Positions 27,812 to 37,107 of a stretch of DNA of 64,000 bases are shown piece by piece. Location: assembly GCA_903877385.1 (NCBI GenBank), contig CAIRDP010000009.1, forward strand, positions 50,373 through 114,372, read 5' to 3'. A model generated the notes under the pieces. That model was not told the DNA's origin and did no database searches. It worked only from the letters and a program-made list of their open reading frames with translations. The DNA comes from an uncultured Bacteroidales bacterium (lineage in GTDB: Bacteria; Bacteroidota; Bacteroidia; Bacteroidales; FEN-979). Numbering within the stretch: the first letter of the stretch is position 1; each line of letters starts with the position of its first letter. A program made the position numbers and the translations under genes.

Positions 27812-29188
27812 TTAGTACCTCAGCCACTTCCATAATTCTTTGTAATTCACTTTTTTACCATACATCAGGATGCCTGTGCGGTATATTTTTGCCGCCATCC
27901 AGGTGGTTCCAAGGAAAGTGAGAATAAGAAGGCTCATCGAAAGCGCAACCTGCCAGTAAGGAACCCCGAAAGGTATCCTGATCATCATGGCAACCGGGGA
28001 TGTGAGAGGAAATACCGAAAACCAGAAAGCCACCTGCCCCGTAGGGTCCTGTATGAAAAACTGGGACATCACCATCGAAAGGATCAGGGGCACAGTAATA
28101 GGCAGCATGAATTGCTGGGTGTCGGATTCGCTGTCGACAGCCCCTCCGATAGCGGCAAACAGGGATCCGTACATCAGGTAGCCAAAAATAAAGAAAAACA
28201 CGAAAGCGCCTATCATGACAGGGAAATTCACTGAGTTCAGAGCTTCGAAAACCTTGTTAACCCCTTCATCCTGGACTTTTTTGCCTGAAACCGCATCAGG
28301 CAAAGGCAGGTTATCGGGATTGTATTTTGCGGCATTCTGAACGATGCTCTGTTCAGCAGTCTGCCTGCCTGCAACTTTTCCTGTAAATGTAGAAGTTACC
28401 ACGGTGACAATCGCAAAAGTAAGGACCACCCAAAGCAGGAACTGGGTCAGTCCAACCATGCCCACCCCTACGATCTTACCCATCATAAGCTGGAAAGGTT
28501 TAACCGAGGAAATAATAACCTCTATGATACGGTTTGACTTTTCCTCGATAACACCCCTCATGACCTGGGAGCCAAACATGAAAATAAAGAAATAGATCAT
28601 GATCCCTGCAAACAAACCAAGTACCATATTGATCTCGGTATAACTCTTTTCTTCTTTCCCCTCATCGGTGATCTTGATCGTATTGACGTCTATGGTCGTT
28701 TTGACAGACCTCAGGATGTCTTCCACATTCAGGGGATTTTTTTTATCGGTCTGCAGGTCTTTGAGTTTAGCTTCCAGCTTCATATCCTCAACCTGCTTGG
28801 TCATCACATTACGGATGTAGCTTTGTATATTGATCGACACGCTGCCGTCGGCGTAAAGTATGGCATTCGTGGGAATACTCACCTCTGTCTTCGGGATGAA
28901 CAGCAGCGCATAGTCCCCGGTTTTACGAAAACCCGACTTCGCCGATGCTATATCGCTGACCAGGTAATGGAACTTAATATTGTCTGTATCCTTGAATTTC
29001 TCAAAGAAGATGCCGGTCTGGTCAATAACCTCCACGGTTTTCATTTCATTCCCCCTGGTTGCCATGAATATTGGCACGATCACAATGGCCGCCATAAGCA
29101 GGGGGCCAAGAATGGTCATAACGAGGAAGGACTTTTTCCTGACCCGGGTCAGGTATTCGCGTTTGATGATCAGGATGATTTTATGCAT
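27812..29188 (-). CDS. ABC exporter permease, NatB-like
   Basis: A 458-residue membrane protein with the NatB/ABC-2 layout: one N-terminal helix (LVMTILGPLLMAAIVIVPIFM), a large extracytoplasmic domain to about residue 190, then five or six helices. The frame reaches 29230, but Met at 29188 gives the family-typical MHKIILIIKREYLTRVRKKSF start and leaves 1 bp to the ATPase gene. Substrate unknown (sodium or drugs in named relatives). Confidence 0.88.
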   Translation of the reverse strand: MHKIILIIKREYLTRVRKKSFLVMTILGPLLMAAIVIVPIFMATRGNEMKTVEVIDQTGIFFEKFKDTDNIKFHYLVSDIASAKSGFRKTGDYALLFIPKTEVSIPTNAILYADGSVSINIQSYIRNVMTKQVEDMKLEAKLKDLQTDKKNPLNVEDILRSVKTTIDVNTIKITDEGKEEKSYTEINMVLGLFAGIMIYFFIFMFGSQVMRGVIEEKSNRIIEVIISSVKPFQLMMGKIVGVGMVGLTQFLLWVVLTFAIVTVVTSTFTGKVAGRQTAEQSIVQNAAKYNPDNLPLPDAVSGKKVQDEGVNKVFEALNSVNFPVMIGAFVFFFIFGYLMYGSLFAAIGGAVDSESDTQQFMLPITVPLILSMVMSQFFIQDPTGQVAFWFSVFPLTSPVAMMIRIPFGVPYWQVALSMSLLILTFLGTTWMAAKIYRTGILMYGKKVNYKELWKWLRY

Positions 29189-29189
29189 A

Positions 29190-30128
29190 TCACACTTGCA
29201 AAACAGGTTCGGAATTTTTTTCAGTAACAACCCTGATGAAAATATCGTTCATACTGGGGATGAGTTCGCTGAATGAATGCAGGCTTACATTCGGCAGCAA
29301 GGCTGAGATCAGCTGGTTAGGACCGGCCCCTTCAGGTATCCTGATACTCGCCATCCTCAGATCATGGTCAACCGATTCGGCTGTGATTTGATATTCGGAC
29401 GGTAAAATCGTTTCAAGACTTCCCTCGTAACTGTTATAAGCTATTGTAAAAGTATTTGTCCTGTAGTTCCGTTTTATGCTTCTCACCGGGCCGTCCAAAA
29501 CAACTTTTGCATTGTTGATCAGCGCGATATGATCGCATAATTCCTCCACTGAGGCCATATTGTGCGTTGAAAAGATCACGGTAGCCCCGTTTTCCCTCTG
29601 AGCAATGATCTCGTCCCTGAGCATGCTGGCATTGATGGGGTCAAAACCGCTGAAAGGTTCATCAAAAATCAGCAATTTGGGCTCATGGATGATGGTGATC
29701 AGGAACTGCACCTTTTGTTGCATGCCCTTGGAAAGTTCCTCAACTTTTTTATTCCACCACGACCTCATTTCAAATTTTTCAAACCAGAATAACAGCCTTT
29801 TCCTGGCTTCATGTTTATTAAGCCCTTTTAACTGGGCCAGGTACATGGATTGCTCTCCGACTGTCATTTTTTTGTATAGTCCGCGTTCTTCAGGCAGGTA
29901 CCCGATGCTATAAATATCATTGGGATTGAGTTCCCTTCCGTTGAAGAAAAGCTGCCCTTCGTCGGGTGCGATAATCTGGTTGATAATGCGGATGAATGTT
30001 GTTTTCCCGGCTCCGTTGGGACCCAGCAAGCCGAAAATACTGCCTTCGGGAATTGAAATGTTTACTTTGTCGAGAGCTCTATGGCCGGAAAACTGTTTTG
30101 AGATATTCAGGGCCGAGAATAATTCCAT
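29190..30128 (-). CDS. ABC transporter ATP-binding protein
   Basis: The 312-residue ATPase partner of the permease downstream. It has Walker A GPNGAGKTT, signature ELSKGMQQKVQ, Walker B LLIFDEPFSG and the switch His in FSTHNM. The C-terminal 80 residues form the extra domain common in NatA/CcmA-like ATPases. It is first of the two-gene unit. Confidence 0.93.
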   Translation of the reverse strand: MELFSALNISKQFSGHRALDKVNISIPEGSIFGLLGPNGAGKTTFIRIINQIIAPDEGQLFFNGRELNPNDIYSIGYLPEERGLYKKMTVGEQSMYLAQLKGLNKHEARKRLLFWFEKFEMRSWWNKKVEELSKGMQQKVQFLITIIHEPKLLIFDEPFSGFDPINASMLRDEIIAQRENGATVIFSTHNMASVEELCDHIALINNAKVVLDGPVRSIKRNYRTNTFTIAYNSYEGSLETILPSEYQITAESVDHDLRMASIRIPEGAGPNQLISALLPNVSLHSFSELIPSMNDIFIRVVTEKNSEPVLQV

Positions 30129-30212
30129 AAAAATCGATTTGGGTTTGGGGTAGGAACTTAAAGATTAGACTGTGTTTCTGGCTTCAGGTTACGTCATGTA
30201 AAAAATCAATGA

Positions 30213-30230
30213 ATTTGTACATTGTACATG
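30213..30230 (+). repeat. TGTACAT repeat after dnaJ
   Basis: ATTTGTACATTGTACATG, two abutting TGTACAT units, lies 15 bp after the dnaJ stop. Confidence 0.7.
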
Positions 30231-30244
30231 TTCTATCATCCCGT

Positions 30245-31411
30245 CTATTCAAATATGTCCTTCATCCTGCTGAAAAACCCTTTTTCCTTCTCAGTAGGAC
30301 TGGGATGAAAATTGTCTGATTTTGCCAGTTTTTCGAGAATGACTCGTTCTTCTTTGGTCAATGTTTTCGGGGTCCACACATGAATCGTAACCATAATGTC
30401 ACCTTTGCCTTCATAGGAATTCACGCTTGGCAAACCCTTGCCTTTCAGGCGTATTACCCTGCCGCTTTGGGTCCCGGCTTCAACCTTGACTTTGATGTTC
30501 CCGTCAATACCGGGTATTTCGGCGTTTGAGCCTAAGGCAGCTTCGGGCACCGAGATGTAATGGTTAAATAAAAGGTTGTTCCCGTCCCTTAGAAGTTCAG
30601 GGTGTTTAACTTCTTCTATCTGGATAAGAAGATCACCTGCAAGACCTCCCCTGGCAGCGGCATTCCCTTTCCCGTTCATCGAAAGCTGCATGCCTTCGCC
30701 TACTCCTGAGGGGATTTTGATGGAAATGACTTCTTCCCCTTTAATTATTCCGTTACCCGAGCAATCCAGGCATTTATCGGTAATAACTTTTCCTTCCCCT
30801 CCGCAGTGAGGACAGGTGGAGGTGGTTTGCATTTGCCCGATAAAAGTGGAAGTAACCCTGGTCACCTGGCCAGAACCTTTGCATGTTGAACAGGTCTGGA
30901 ACGCACTGCCGCTTTTTGCGCCGGTTCCCCGACAGGTAGAACAGGCAATATATTTATTGACCCTTATTTTTTTCTCGACTCCATGGGCAATTTCTTCAAG
31001 GGTAAGTTTGACACGAACCCTGAGGTTTGATCCCTTGTTTACGGTGCGCCCGCCCCGGCGATTCCCCCCACCGAAGAAGGACGAAAAAGGATCATCGTAA
31101 CCGCCTCCGAAAATGTCACCAAAGTGGCGGAAAATATCCTCCATGTTCATGCTCCCGCTGTATCCGCCGAATCCACCTCCGTTTCCAAGACCGGCATGGC
31201 CGTATTGATCGTACCTCTGGCGTTTTTCAGGATCACTCAGCACTTCATAAGCCTCAGCTGCTTCCTTGAAATTTTCTTCAGACTGTTTGTCACCAGGATT
31301 CTTATCCGGATGAAAGCGGATAGCCTGCTTGCGGTAGGCTTTCTTAAGTTCTTCGGGAGTAGCGCTTTTGCTTACTTCAAGAATTTCGTAAAAATCTCGT
31401 TTTGTCGTCAT
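30245..31411 (-). CDS. dnaJ: Chaperone DnaJ
   Basis: DnaJ (Hsp40) delivers clients to DnaK and stimulates its ATPase. The 388-residue protein has the J domain with HPD in RFHPDKNPG, a Gly/Phe-rich linker (residues 75-125), four zinc-binding CxxCxGxG repeats ([32 protein letters not shown], about 155-225), and the C-terminal client domain. It overlaps grpE by 4 bp. Confidence 0.97.
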   Translation of the reverse strand: MTTKRDFYEILEVSKSATPEELKKAYRKQAIRFHPDKNPGDKQSEENFKEAAEAYEVLSDPEKRQRYDQYGHAGLGNGGGFGGYSGSMNMEDIFRHFGDIFGGGYDDPFSSFFGGGNRRGGRTVNKGSNLRVRVKLTLEEIAHGVEKKIRVNKYIACSTCRGTGAKSGSAFQTCSTCKGSGQVTRVTSTFIGQMQTTSTCPHCGGEGKVITDKCLDCSGNGIIKGEEVISIKIPSGVGEGMQLSMNGKGNAAARGGLAGDLLIQIEEVKHPELLRDGNNLLFNHYISVPEAALGSNAEIPGIDGNIKVKVEAGTQSGRVIRLKGKGLPSVNSYEGKGDIMVTIHVWTPKTLTKEERVILEKLAKSDNFHPSPTEKEKGFFSRMKDIFE

Positions 31412-31989
31412 GAGCCTACCACTACCTTAGCATACCTGATTACTTTCCCATTCAACAGATACCCTTTTTCAATTTCGTCGATTACTTTATTTTTCATTTT
31501 TTCTTCAGGTGCAGGGATATTCGTGATGGCTTCATGAAAATCGGTGTCGAATGTTTCACCCACTGTCTTCATCTGTTCCAGCCCCTGGTTGGTCAGGGTA
31601 GACATGAATTTATTGAATATCAGGATAATCCCTTCTTTCAAGGCCTGGGCGTTTTCGGTTGTATCAAAAGCCTTAATAGCCCTTTCAAAATCGTCGAGAA
31701 CGGTTAATAATTTGACAACCAGGTCTTCGGAGGCATTTTTACGAATATCCCCTATATCTTTCAAAGTACGCCGGCGGTAATTGTCAAAATCAGAATACAG
31801 CCTGAGATATTTATCATTTAATTCATCCAGTTTATCTTGAAGGTCTTCAGTTTCCTGTTCCCCTGCAATCGCTCCTGAGACAGGGATCTCCTTGGAACTT
31901 TTCTCACCCGAAGGTTGAACCGATTCCTTTTCAGAGGGAGGAGAGTCCTGGGTTTTTTCTTTTTCTTCTTTGTGTTCTTTTTTAGACAT
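31408..31989 (-). CDS. grpE: Nucleotide exchange factor GrpE
   Basis: GrpE releases ADP from DnaK. The 193-residue protein has a charged Glu/Lys/Ser-rich N-terminal tail (residues 1-55), a long coiled coil ([20 protein letters not shown]) and the beta domain with DTDFHEAI and [16 protein letters not shown]. The start is 36 bp from a sigma-54-like promoter candidate. dnaK itself is not in this window. Confidence 0.95.
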   Translation of the reverse strand: MSKKEHKEEKEKTQDSPPSEKESVQPSGEKSSKEIPVSGAIAGEQETEDLQDKLDELNDKYLRLYSDFDNYRRRTLKDIGDIRKNASEDLVVKLLTVLDDFERAIKAFDTTENAQALKEGIILIFNKFMSTLTNQGLEQMKTVGETFDTDFHEAITNIPAPEEKMKNKVIDEIEKGYLLNGKVIRYAKVVVGS

Positions 31990-32024
31990 AGTATTATTAT
32001 ATGCTTCGGAATTCCCGGAATAGT

Positions 32025-32065
32025 ATCAAAAAATTTGCCAAAGGGATTTGTACGCCAAAATGTCA
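32025..32065 (-). promoter_or_regulatory. Sigma-54-like promoter with upstream near-palindrome (grpE)
   Basis: On the minus strand TGACATTTTGGCG (32065-32053) is followed, with 17 bp from its inner TGGCG to TGGCA, by TGGCAA-N5-TTGAT (32040-32025). The near-palindrome overlaps the murA stop codon. Arrangement and spacing match those upstream of htpG. The -12 part departs from the sigma-54 consensus TTGC. Confidence 0.5.
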
Positions 32066-33370
32066 GGAATTCATACGTTTGATCTCCGCGCCCAGACTCT
32101 GAAGCCTGACATCTATGTTCTGGTAACCTCTGTCGATTTGTTCAATGTTATCGATAATGCTTTTCCCCTGGGCCGAGAGTGCTGCAATAAGCAAGGCGAC
32201 GCCTGCCCTGATGTCGGGGGATGACATCCGTATACCCTTAAGAGGGTATTTATGATCAAGGCCTATGACCGTAGCGCGGTGAGGGTCACAAAGTATGATC
32301 TTTGCCCCCATATCGATCAGCTTATCAACGAAAAACAGCCTGCTTTCGAACATCTTCTGATGGATCAGAACGCTCCCCCTTGCCTGTGTTGCAACAACCA
32401 GTACAATACTGATAAGGTCGGGAGTGAAACCGGGCCAGGGCGCATCGGCAATGGTCATGATTGAGCCGTCCATGAAGGATTCAACCTCGTAATTTTCCTG
32501 GCCGGGTATGAAGATATCGTTTTCCCTGAATTCCAGGGCGATGCCAAGGCGACGGAAAACATCAGGAATAATGCCCAGGTGCCGGACCCCTGCATTTTTA
32601 ATCGTGATCTCGGAACCTGTCATCGCTGCAAGGCCAATAAAACTGCCTATTTCGATCATGTCCGACAGCAGGGTGTGTTCGCAGCCCCCCAGTTGTTCCA
32701 CACCGTCGATCATGAGCAGGTTTGAGCCTATTCCCCTTATCCTTGCACCCATGCTGCCCAGCATTGAACAGAGCTGGTAAATATAGGGTTCGCAGGCTGC
32801 ATTGAAGATAGTGGTGCTTCCTTTTGCGAGTACCGAGGCCATGATTATATTTGCTGTTCCCGTAACAGAGGCCTCATCCAGCAGCATATAGGTTCCTTTA
32901 AGGTCAGGTGCTTCAACTCTGTAAAATCCTTCATCGGGATTGTAAGTGAATTTTGCCCCTAATTTACCAAGTCCTGCGAAATGTGTATCTAGACGCCTTC
33001 TGCCTATCTTATCCCCCCCGGGAAGATAAACAAAACCCTGTTTGTAGCGCCCCAGCATTGGGCCGAGTATCATAATTGAACCCCTGAGGCTGCCTACCTT
33101 TTCACGGAATTCCTTTGTCTTTAGAAAATCAAAGTTTATTTCACCTGCACAAAAAGTAACGGAGGAGCCTGACCGGGAGATGCTGACTCCAAGCGTGCCA
33201 AGCAGTTCAATGAGCTTGTTCACATCCCTTATGTCGGGGATGTTATGGATAGTGACTTTTTCGCTGGTAAGCAAACAGGCACAGATCACCTGAAGGGCTT
33301 CATTTTTTGCCCCCTGGGGAATGATCTCCCCATGAAGCCGCCTGCTTCCGGTTATCTCGAAAGAACTCAT
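32063..33370 (-). CDS. murA: UDP-GlcNAc 1-carboxyvinyltransferase MurA (Asp variant)
   Basis: MurA makes the first committed peptidoglycan precursor from UDP-GlcNAc and phosphoenolpyruvate. The 435-residue EPSP-synthase-fold protein has QGAKNEAL at the N-terminus, RGSIMILGPMLGR, and ASVTGTANI. At the catalytic loop the usual PGGCxIG reads PGGDKIG, with Asp120 where E. coli has Cys115, the residue alkylated by fosfomycin. The first 4 bp overlap the DUF4290 gene. Confidence 0.95.
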   Translation of the reverse strand: MSSFEITGSRRLHGEIIPQGAKNEALQVICACLLTSEKVTIHNIPDIRDVNKLIELLGTLGVSISRSGSSVTFCAGEINFDFLKTKEFREKVGSLRGSIMILGPMLGRYKQGFVYLPGGDKIGRRRLDTHFAGLGKLGAKFTYNPDEGFYRVEAPDLKGTYMLLDEASVTGTANIIMASVLAKGSTTIFNAACEPYIYQLCSMLGSMGARIRGIGSNLLMIDGVEQLGGCEHTLLSDMIEIGSFIGLAAMTGSEITIKNAGVRHLGIIPDVFRRLGIALEFRENDIFIPGQENYEVESFMDGSIMTIADAPWPGFTPDLISIVLVVATQARGSVLIHQKMFESRLFFVDKLIDMGAKIILCDPHRATVIGLDHKYPLKGIRMSSPDIRAGVALLIAALSAQGKSIIDNIEQIDRGYQNIDVRLQSLGAEIKRMNS

Positions 33371-33999
33371 GGCTGGGGACGGTTCTTGTTTCTTGGATTA
33401 TACTTGCCGTTTGGGCTCGGGCGGAAGGGTTTTCTTTTTTTATTGAGCCCGAGAATGTCATTGGTATGCTGGAATTTGAAATCCTGTTTGAGTTTGGCCT
33501 TCCCTTTTGACAACTTGTCAAGATGCATTTCGATGAGGGTGTCGTCAACCGATTCCCTGTTCCAGTTAAGATAAGATTTCTTCATATGCTGGGCGATGGC
33601 ATGCACCAGGGAGTCCTTTTCGGGGCCGTCCTCATAATCGACTGCCTTCTCGAGCATAAGCGCAATATTTTTTCCGTAATGCCTGAATTCAATTTCCTTA
33701 TCGTGGTACTGCAGTTTTTCAGGTTTAAGGCTTGTGGATAAGGGGGGAGGTGGGGGATAGGGAGCGTCAACATCAAGTTTAAAATCAGAAATGATGTACA
33801 GATGATCCCAGAGCTTATGTTTGAAGTCGGATGTTTCTTTCGCGGCAGGATAAAGCTGTCCCATTACATTGATAACGAATTTGGCGGCTTTTGTCCTGCG
33901 TTCCCGGTCATCAATTGTGCAAAGGTACTCTATCATCTTCTGCACGTTTCTTCCATATTCGGGAATGACCATCTGGTCACGGGTGGTATTATATTCCAT
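33367..33999 (-). CDS. DUF4290 domain protein
   Basis: A 210-residue soluble protein of the Bacteroidota-specific DUF4290 group. The frame runs to 34017, but Met at 33999 (MEYNTTRDQMVIPEYGRN) is the family-typical start. The N-terminal two thirds are helical, and the C-terminal 40 residues are Lys/Arg/Pro/Asn-rich and probably disordered. It overlaps murA by 4 bp, a conserved pairing in this phylum. Function unknown. Confidence 0.88.
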   Translation of the reverse strand: MEYNTTRDQMVIPEYGRNVQKMIEYLCTIDDRERRTKAAKFVINVMGQLYPAAKETSDFKHKLWDHLYIISDFKLDVDAPYPPPPPLSTSLKPEKLQYHDKEIEFRHYGKNIALMLEKAVDYEDGPEKDSLVHAIAQHMKKSYLNWNRESVDDTLIEMHLDKLSKGKAKLKQDFKFQHTNDILGLNKKRKPFRPSPNGKYNPRNKNRPQP

Positions 34000-34014
34000 T
34001 GTGTAAAATTTAAG

Positions 34015-34022
34015 CAAAGATA
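34015..34022 (-). promoter_or_regulatory. Candidate -7 element for DUF4290-murA
   Basis: TATCTTTG on the minus strand matches TAnnTTTG and lies 16 bp before the start, so the leader would be very short. It sits between the helicase stop and the DUF4290 start. Confidence 0.45.
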
Positions 34023-34026
34023 CAAC

Positions 34027-36375
34027 TTATTCGGCGATTCTCAGCCTGGCGAACTTAAGCAGAAGCTGTTTCTGACCTATACCAGGGAAAAACACGGTAG
34101 CTTTTTTATTTGGACCAATCCCTTCAATACCAACCACTTTCCCTTTACCGAAGCGTTCATGCTCAACTTCCATTCCTGCAATGATCGCCTCGGTATCGGC
34201 AGGGGGAATGGCTGAAATTGCAGGGTTTACAGGAGGGGCGACTTGTTTGGGCGGTGGAGTCTTGGCCTCTGGTCCTGAAACAGGACTGTCGGGTTTGCGG
34301 GGACTGAACTTTTTCGGCGGCAGGTTGAGGCCCTGCAGCATATTCGAGAAGTTATCGGAAGAATTAAAATTTTCTTTTTTGGTAAGCGGGCGTTTGGGGG
34401 AATCGATAAGCTTCGACGGGATCTCGCTGATAAACCGGCTTGGTTCGCACATGGTAAGGTTTCCCCAACGGTAGCGGTTTTCGGCATAAGCCAGCGTTAG
34501 CTTTATCTGGGCCCGGGTAATCGCTACATAGAACAACCTTCTTTCTTCTTCAAGGTCGGTTCTTGAATTCATTGACTGTATCGAGGGAAAAAGATTCTCT
34601 TCAAGCCCCACAACGAAAATGTATGGAAATTCAAGGCCTTTGGCCTGGTGCACCGTCATCAGTACGACCCTGTCGGTATCGTCCTTGTTGCCGAAATCTG
34701 CATCGGTGAGGAGGGCGACATCCTGAAGGAATTCATCCAGGGTACGAACCACATTCTCCTCAATTTCACCTGTTTCCAGGTCGGTCCTCGGTGTTTCGGT
34801 AAATTCTTTGATAGCATTCAGGAGCTCCTCCATGTTTTCAAGGTGGCTTACGCCTTCGGGAGTCTTGTCTTCGTTCATTTCCCTGATAAGCCCGGATGAT
34901 GCGGCAATGTGCTTTGCCATTTCAAAGGCATTCCTTGTTTTAAGCAGGGACCCGAAGCTTTTGATCATGGTAATGAAACCTGTCACCTTTGCCCATGTAT
35001 TTTCGGGGAACCTGAATGTTGCAGGCGGACTGTCGATAAGGTCAAACAGGCTTTTTTTGTGTTCATCGGCCAGGACGATAAGCTTTTCAACGGTGGTTTT
35101 ACCGATTCCGCGGGCAGGGTAATTGATGACCCTCAGCAGGGCATCCTCATCCCTTGGATTGACCGAGAGCCTGAAGTAAGCCAGCATGTCCTTTATTTCC
35201 TTTCTCTGATAGAAGGAAAGGCCGCCGAAGATCCGGCAAGGGATATTCAGCTTGCGCAATGACTCTTCCATGATCCTCGACTGGGAGTTCGTGCGGTAGA
35301 GTATGGCAAATGAAGAATTGGGGAGCTGGTGGTTCATTTTATTCTCAAATATTGACTGGGCCACCAGGGTGCCTTCTTCATTGTCGGTAGAGGCATGCAA
35401 TAGGGTAATCGGTAATCCCTCGTCATTATCGGTCCAGATCTCTTTGAATATCTGATTTTTATTGTTGAGAATAATGGTATTGGCTGCTTCCACGATAATT
35501 TTGGTCGAACGGTAGTTCTGTTCGAGCTTGAAAATTTTATGATCGGGGTAGTCGCTTCTGAAGTTCAGGATATTCTGGATATTCGCTCCGCGGAAAGCGT
35601 AAATGCTTTGTGCATCATCCCCTACAACACAGAGGTTCTCGTTATTTGCCGCAAGCTTTTTCACAATCAGGTACTGGGCATAGTTGGTGTCCTGGTATTC
35701 ATCAACAAGGATATACCTGAATTTCTGCTGGTATTTGATAAGCACATCAGGGAAATCGCGAAGCAATAAGTTCATATTGAAAAGCAGGTCGTCGAAATCC
35801 ATGGCCGAGGAGCGCATGAGCCGGTTCTGGTACTGGAGGTATATTTTACCCGTAAGAGGTTTCCCGGCCGAACTGTCATATTCCTGGATCTCGGGATTGG
35901 ACTGGTATTCCTCAGATGAGATCAGGCTTGTCTTGGCAGCAGAGATCCTCTGTGCAATATAACCCGGCTGGTAAAGCTTTTCGTCGAGGTTGTTTTCCTT
36001 TATAAGGTTCTTTATAACCCTTTTTGAGTCGTCGGAATCGTAGATCGTATAATTGGAAGGATAACCCAGGCGGTGCCCTTCAATGCGCAGCACCCTCGCG
36101 AAAACCGAATGGAAAGTTCCCATCCATACGTTTTTAGCATCGTTGTTGCCTGCCAGCGACAGTATGCGTTCGGTCATTTCCCTTGCCGCCTTGTTCGTAA
36201 AAGTGAGGGCAAGGATGTGAAAAGGATCAACCCCGAGTTCCATAAGATAGGCGACCCTGAAGGTAAGCACCCTGGTCTTCCCGGAACCTGCTCCTGCAAT
36301 GACCATCACAGGTCCTTCGGTCTCGACTACGGCTTGGCGTTGTTCTTCATTAAGTTTTTCAAGGATTCCCGACAT
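34027..36375 (-). CDS. UvrD/PcrA/Rep-type DNA helicase
   Basis: A superfamily 1A 3'-5' helicase of 782 residues used in repair and replication. Motif Ia/Walker A is GAGSGKTRVL, motif II VDEYQDTN, then GDDAQSIYAFRGA, EQNYRS, TVHQAKGLEF and VAITRAQ. The C-terminal 130 residues have a Pro-rich linker and end in a Tudor-like domain (VEHERFGKGKVVGIEG) seen in PcrA/UvrD. A DUF4290-murA unit follows. Confidence 0.95.
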   Translation of the reverse strand: MSGILEKLNEEQRQAVVETEGPVMVIAGAGSGKTRVLTFRVAYLMELGVDPFHILALTFTNKAAREMTERILSLAGNNDAKNVWMGTFHSVFARVLRIEGHRLGYPSNYTIYDSDDSKRVIKNLIKENNLDEKLYQPGYIAQRISAAKTSLISSEEYQSNPEIQEYDSSAGKPLTGKIYLQYQNRLMRSSAMDFDDLLFNMNLLLRDFPDVLIKYQQKFRYILVDEYQDTNYAQYLIVKKLAANNENLCVVGDDAQSIYAFRGANIQNILNFRSDYPDHKIFKLEQNYRSTKIIVEAANTIILNNKNQIFKEIWTDNDEGLPITLLHASTDNEEGTLVAQSIFENKMNHQLPNSSFAILYRTNSQSRIMEESLRKLNIPCRIFGGLSFYQRKEIKDMLAYFRLSVNPRDEDALLRVINYPARGIGKTTVEKLIVLADEHKKSLFDLIDSPPATFRFPENTWAKVTGFITMIKSFGSLLKTRNAFEMAKHIAASSGLIREMNEDKTPEGVSHLENMEELLNAIKEFTETPRTDLETGEIEENVVRTLDEFLQDVALLTDADFGNKDDTDRVVLMTVHQAKGLEFPYIFVVGLEENLFPSIQSMNSRTDLEEERRLFYVAITRAQIKLTLAYAENRYRWGNLTMCEPSRFISEIPSKLIDSPKRPLTKKENFNSSDNFSNMLQGLNLPPKKFSPRKPDSPVSGPEAKTPPPKQVAPPVNPAISAIPPADTEAIIAGMEVEHERFGKGKVVGIEGIGPNKKATVFFPGIGQKQLLLKFARLRIAE

Positions 36376-36391
36376 GTTTTCTAAATCGGGG

Positions 36392-36399
36392 CAAAGGTA
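36392..36399 (-). promoter_or_regulatory. Candidate -7 element of helicase promoter
   Basis: TACCTTTG on the minus strand matches TAnnTTTG, 17 bp before the helicase start, with GCCCC start-site context. Confidence 0.5.
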
Positions 36400-36569
36400 A
36401 AATATTAGCTCTTTGCCTTTGGGTATTGTGAAAAACTATTTAGACCAGCCGGATTAATTCCCAAGCTTCCGGGCTGTGAAACCCGGGTCCCGAACTGTTT
36501 TTCCAGGCTCAACTGGTTCTTTTCATCCCGATTACCTGAATTTCGGAAACAATTACCTTGATTTTAACC

Positions 36570-36646
36570 ACACTTACCAGTCGATATTGTATGCATTTGC
36601 GTATTTACTATCAACACTTGCCTGCAATTTGTATACACTTACCAGT
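36570..36646 (+). promoter_or_regulatory. Phased ACACTTrCC direct repeats upstream of surface-protein operon
   Basis: The 342-bp gap between the helicase and the first surface gene holds ACACTTACCAG at 36570, a weak copy at 36593, ACACTTGCCTG at 36614 and ACACTTACCAGT at 36635. Starts are 21-23 bp apart, about two helical turns. This is the layout of a direct-repeat operator, as for LytTR-type regulators, though their usual G at position 4 is C here. The rest of the gap shows no gene. Confidence 0.45.
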
Positions 36647-36675
36647 TTCAGCTTTTTCTAAGGCGTTGACGATCA

Positions 36676-36683
36676 TAAATTTG
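36676..36683 (+). promoter_or_regulatory. Candidate -7 element of surface-protein operon
   Basis: TAAATTTG matches TAnnTTTG and lies 42 bp before the first gene and 30 bp after the last phased repeat. Confidence 0.5.
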
Positions 36684-36717
36684 CGATCGGATAAAGTGTA
36701 ATTTAACATTTTTAGCG

Positions 36718-37098
36718 ATGAAATCAAATGTCTATAAGCTGGGGTTTACATTATTAATCATAACGATAATAATGTTGAGTTGCAGGAAAGATATTTATGA
36801 TGTGACTCCGGATCAATCCAGTCCGAAAATCAAATCGATGAGTGAGTTGAAAGCCTCATCCGACTTTAACTGGAAGACAACTCAGAACGTGGACCTGGAG
36901 CTGACTGCAGCTGTGAAATCATCTATGATCATTAAATCTTCAACAGGAGTAGTTTTTCACAAGGCTTTGCTTCAGGCCGGTGAATCCTATAAAACATCAA
37001 TAACAATACCGAATTATCTTAAGGAACTGAGCTTCGTGGTAAACGGAGTTTCATACATCCTGAAAATTGAAAACAACAAGGTTTTATATTCCTTTTAA
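36718..37098 (+). CDS. Small lipoprotein resembling the N-terminal module of LruC proteins
   Basis: A 126-residue lipoprotein with signal peptide ending in MLSC (Cys22). The mature part has MSELKASSDFNWKTTQNVDL, matching MNDLKVASGFSWNTDHDVTF at the start of the 688-residue LruC protein at 42319, then one beta domain of about 80 residues. It ends cleanly at LYSF, so it is an independent single-module protein or a shortened paralog. It starts the run of five surface genes. Confidence 0.7.
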   Translation: MKSNVYKLGFTLLIITIIMLSCRKDIYDVTPDQSSPKIKSMSELKASSDFNWKTTQNVDLELTAAVKSSMIIKSSTGVVFHKALLQAGESYKTSITIPNYLKELSFVVNGVSYILKIENNKVLYSF

Positions 37099-37107
37099 AA
37101 CCGTAAA

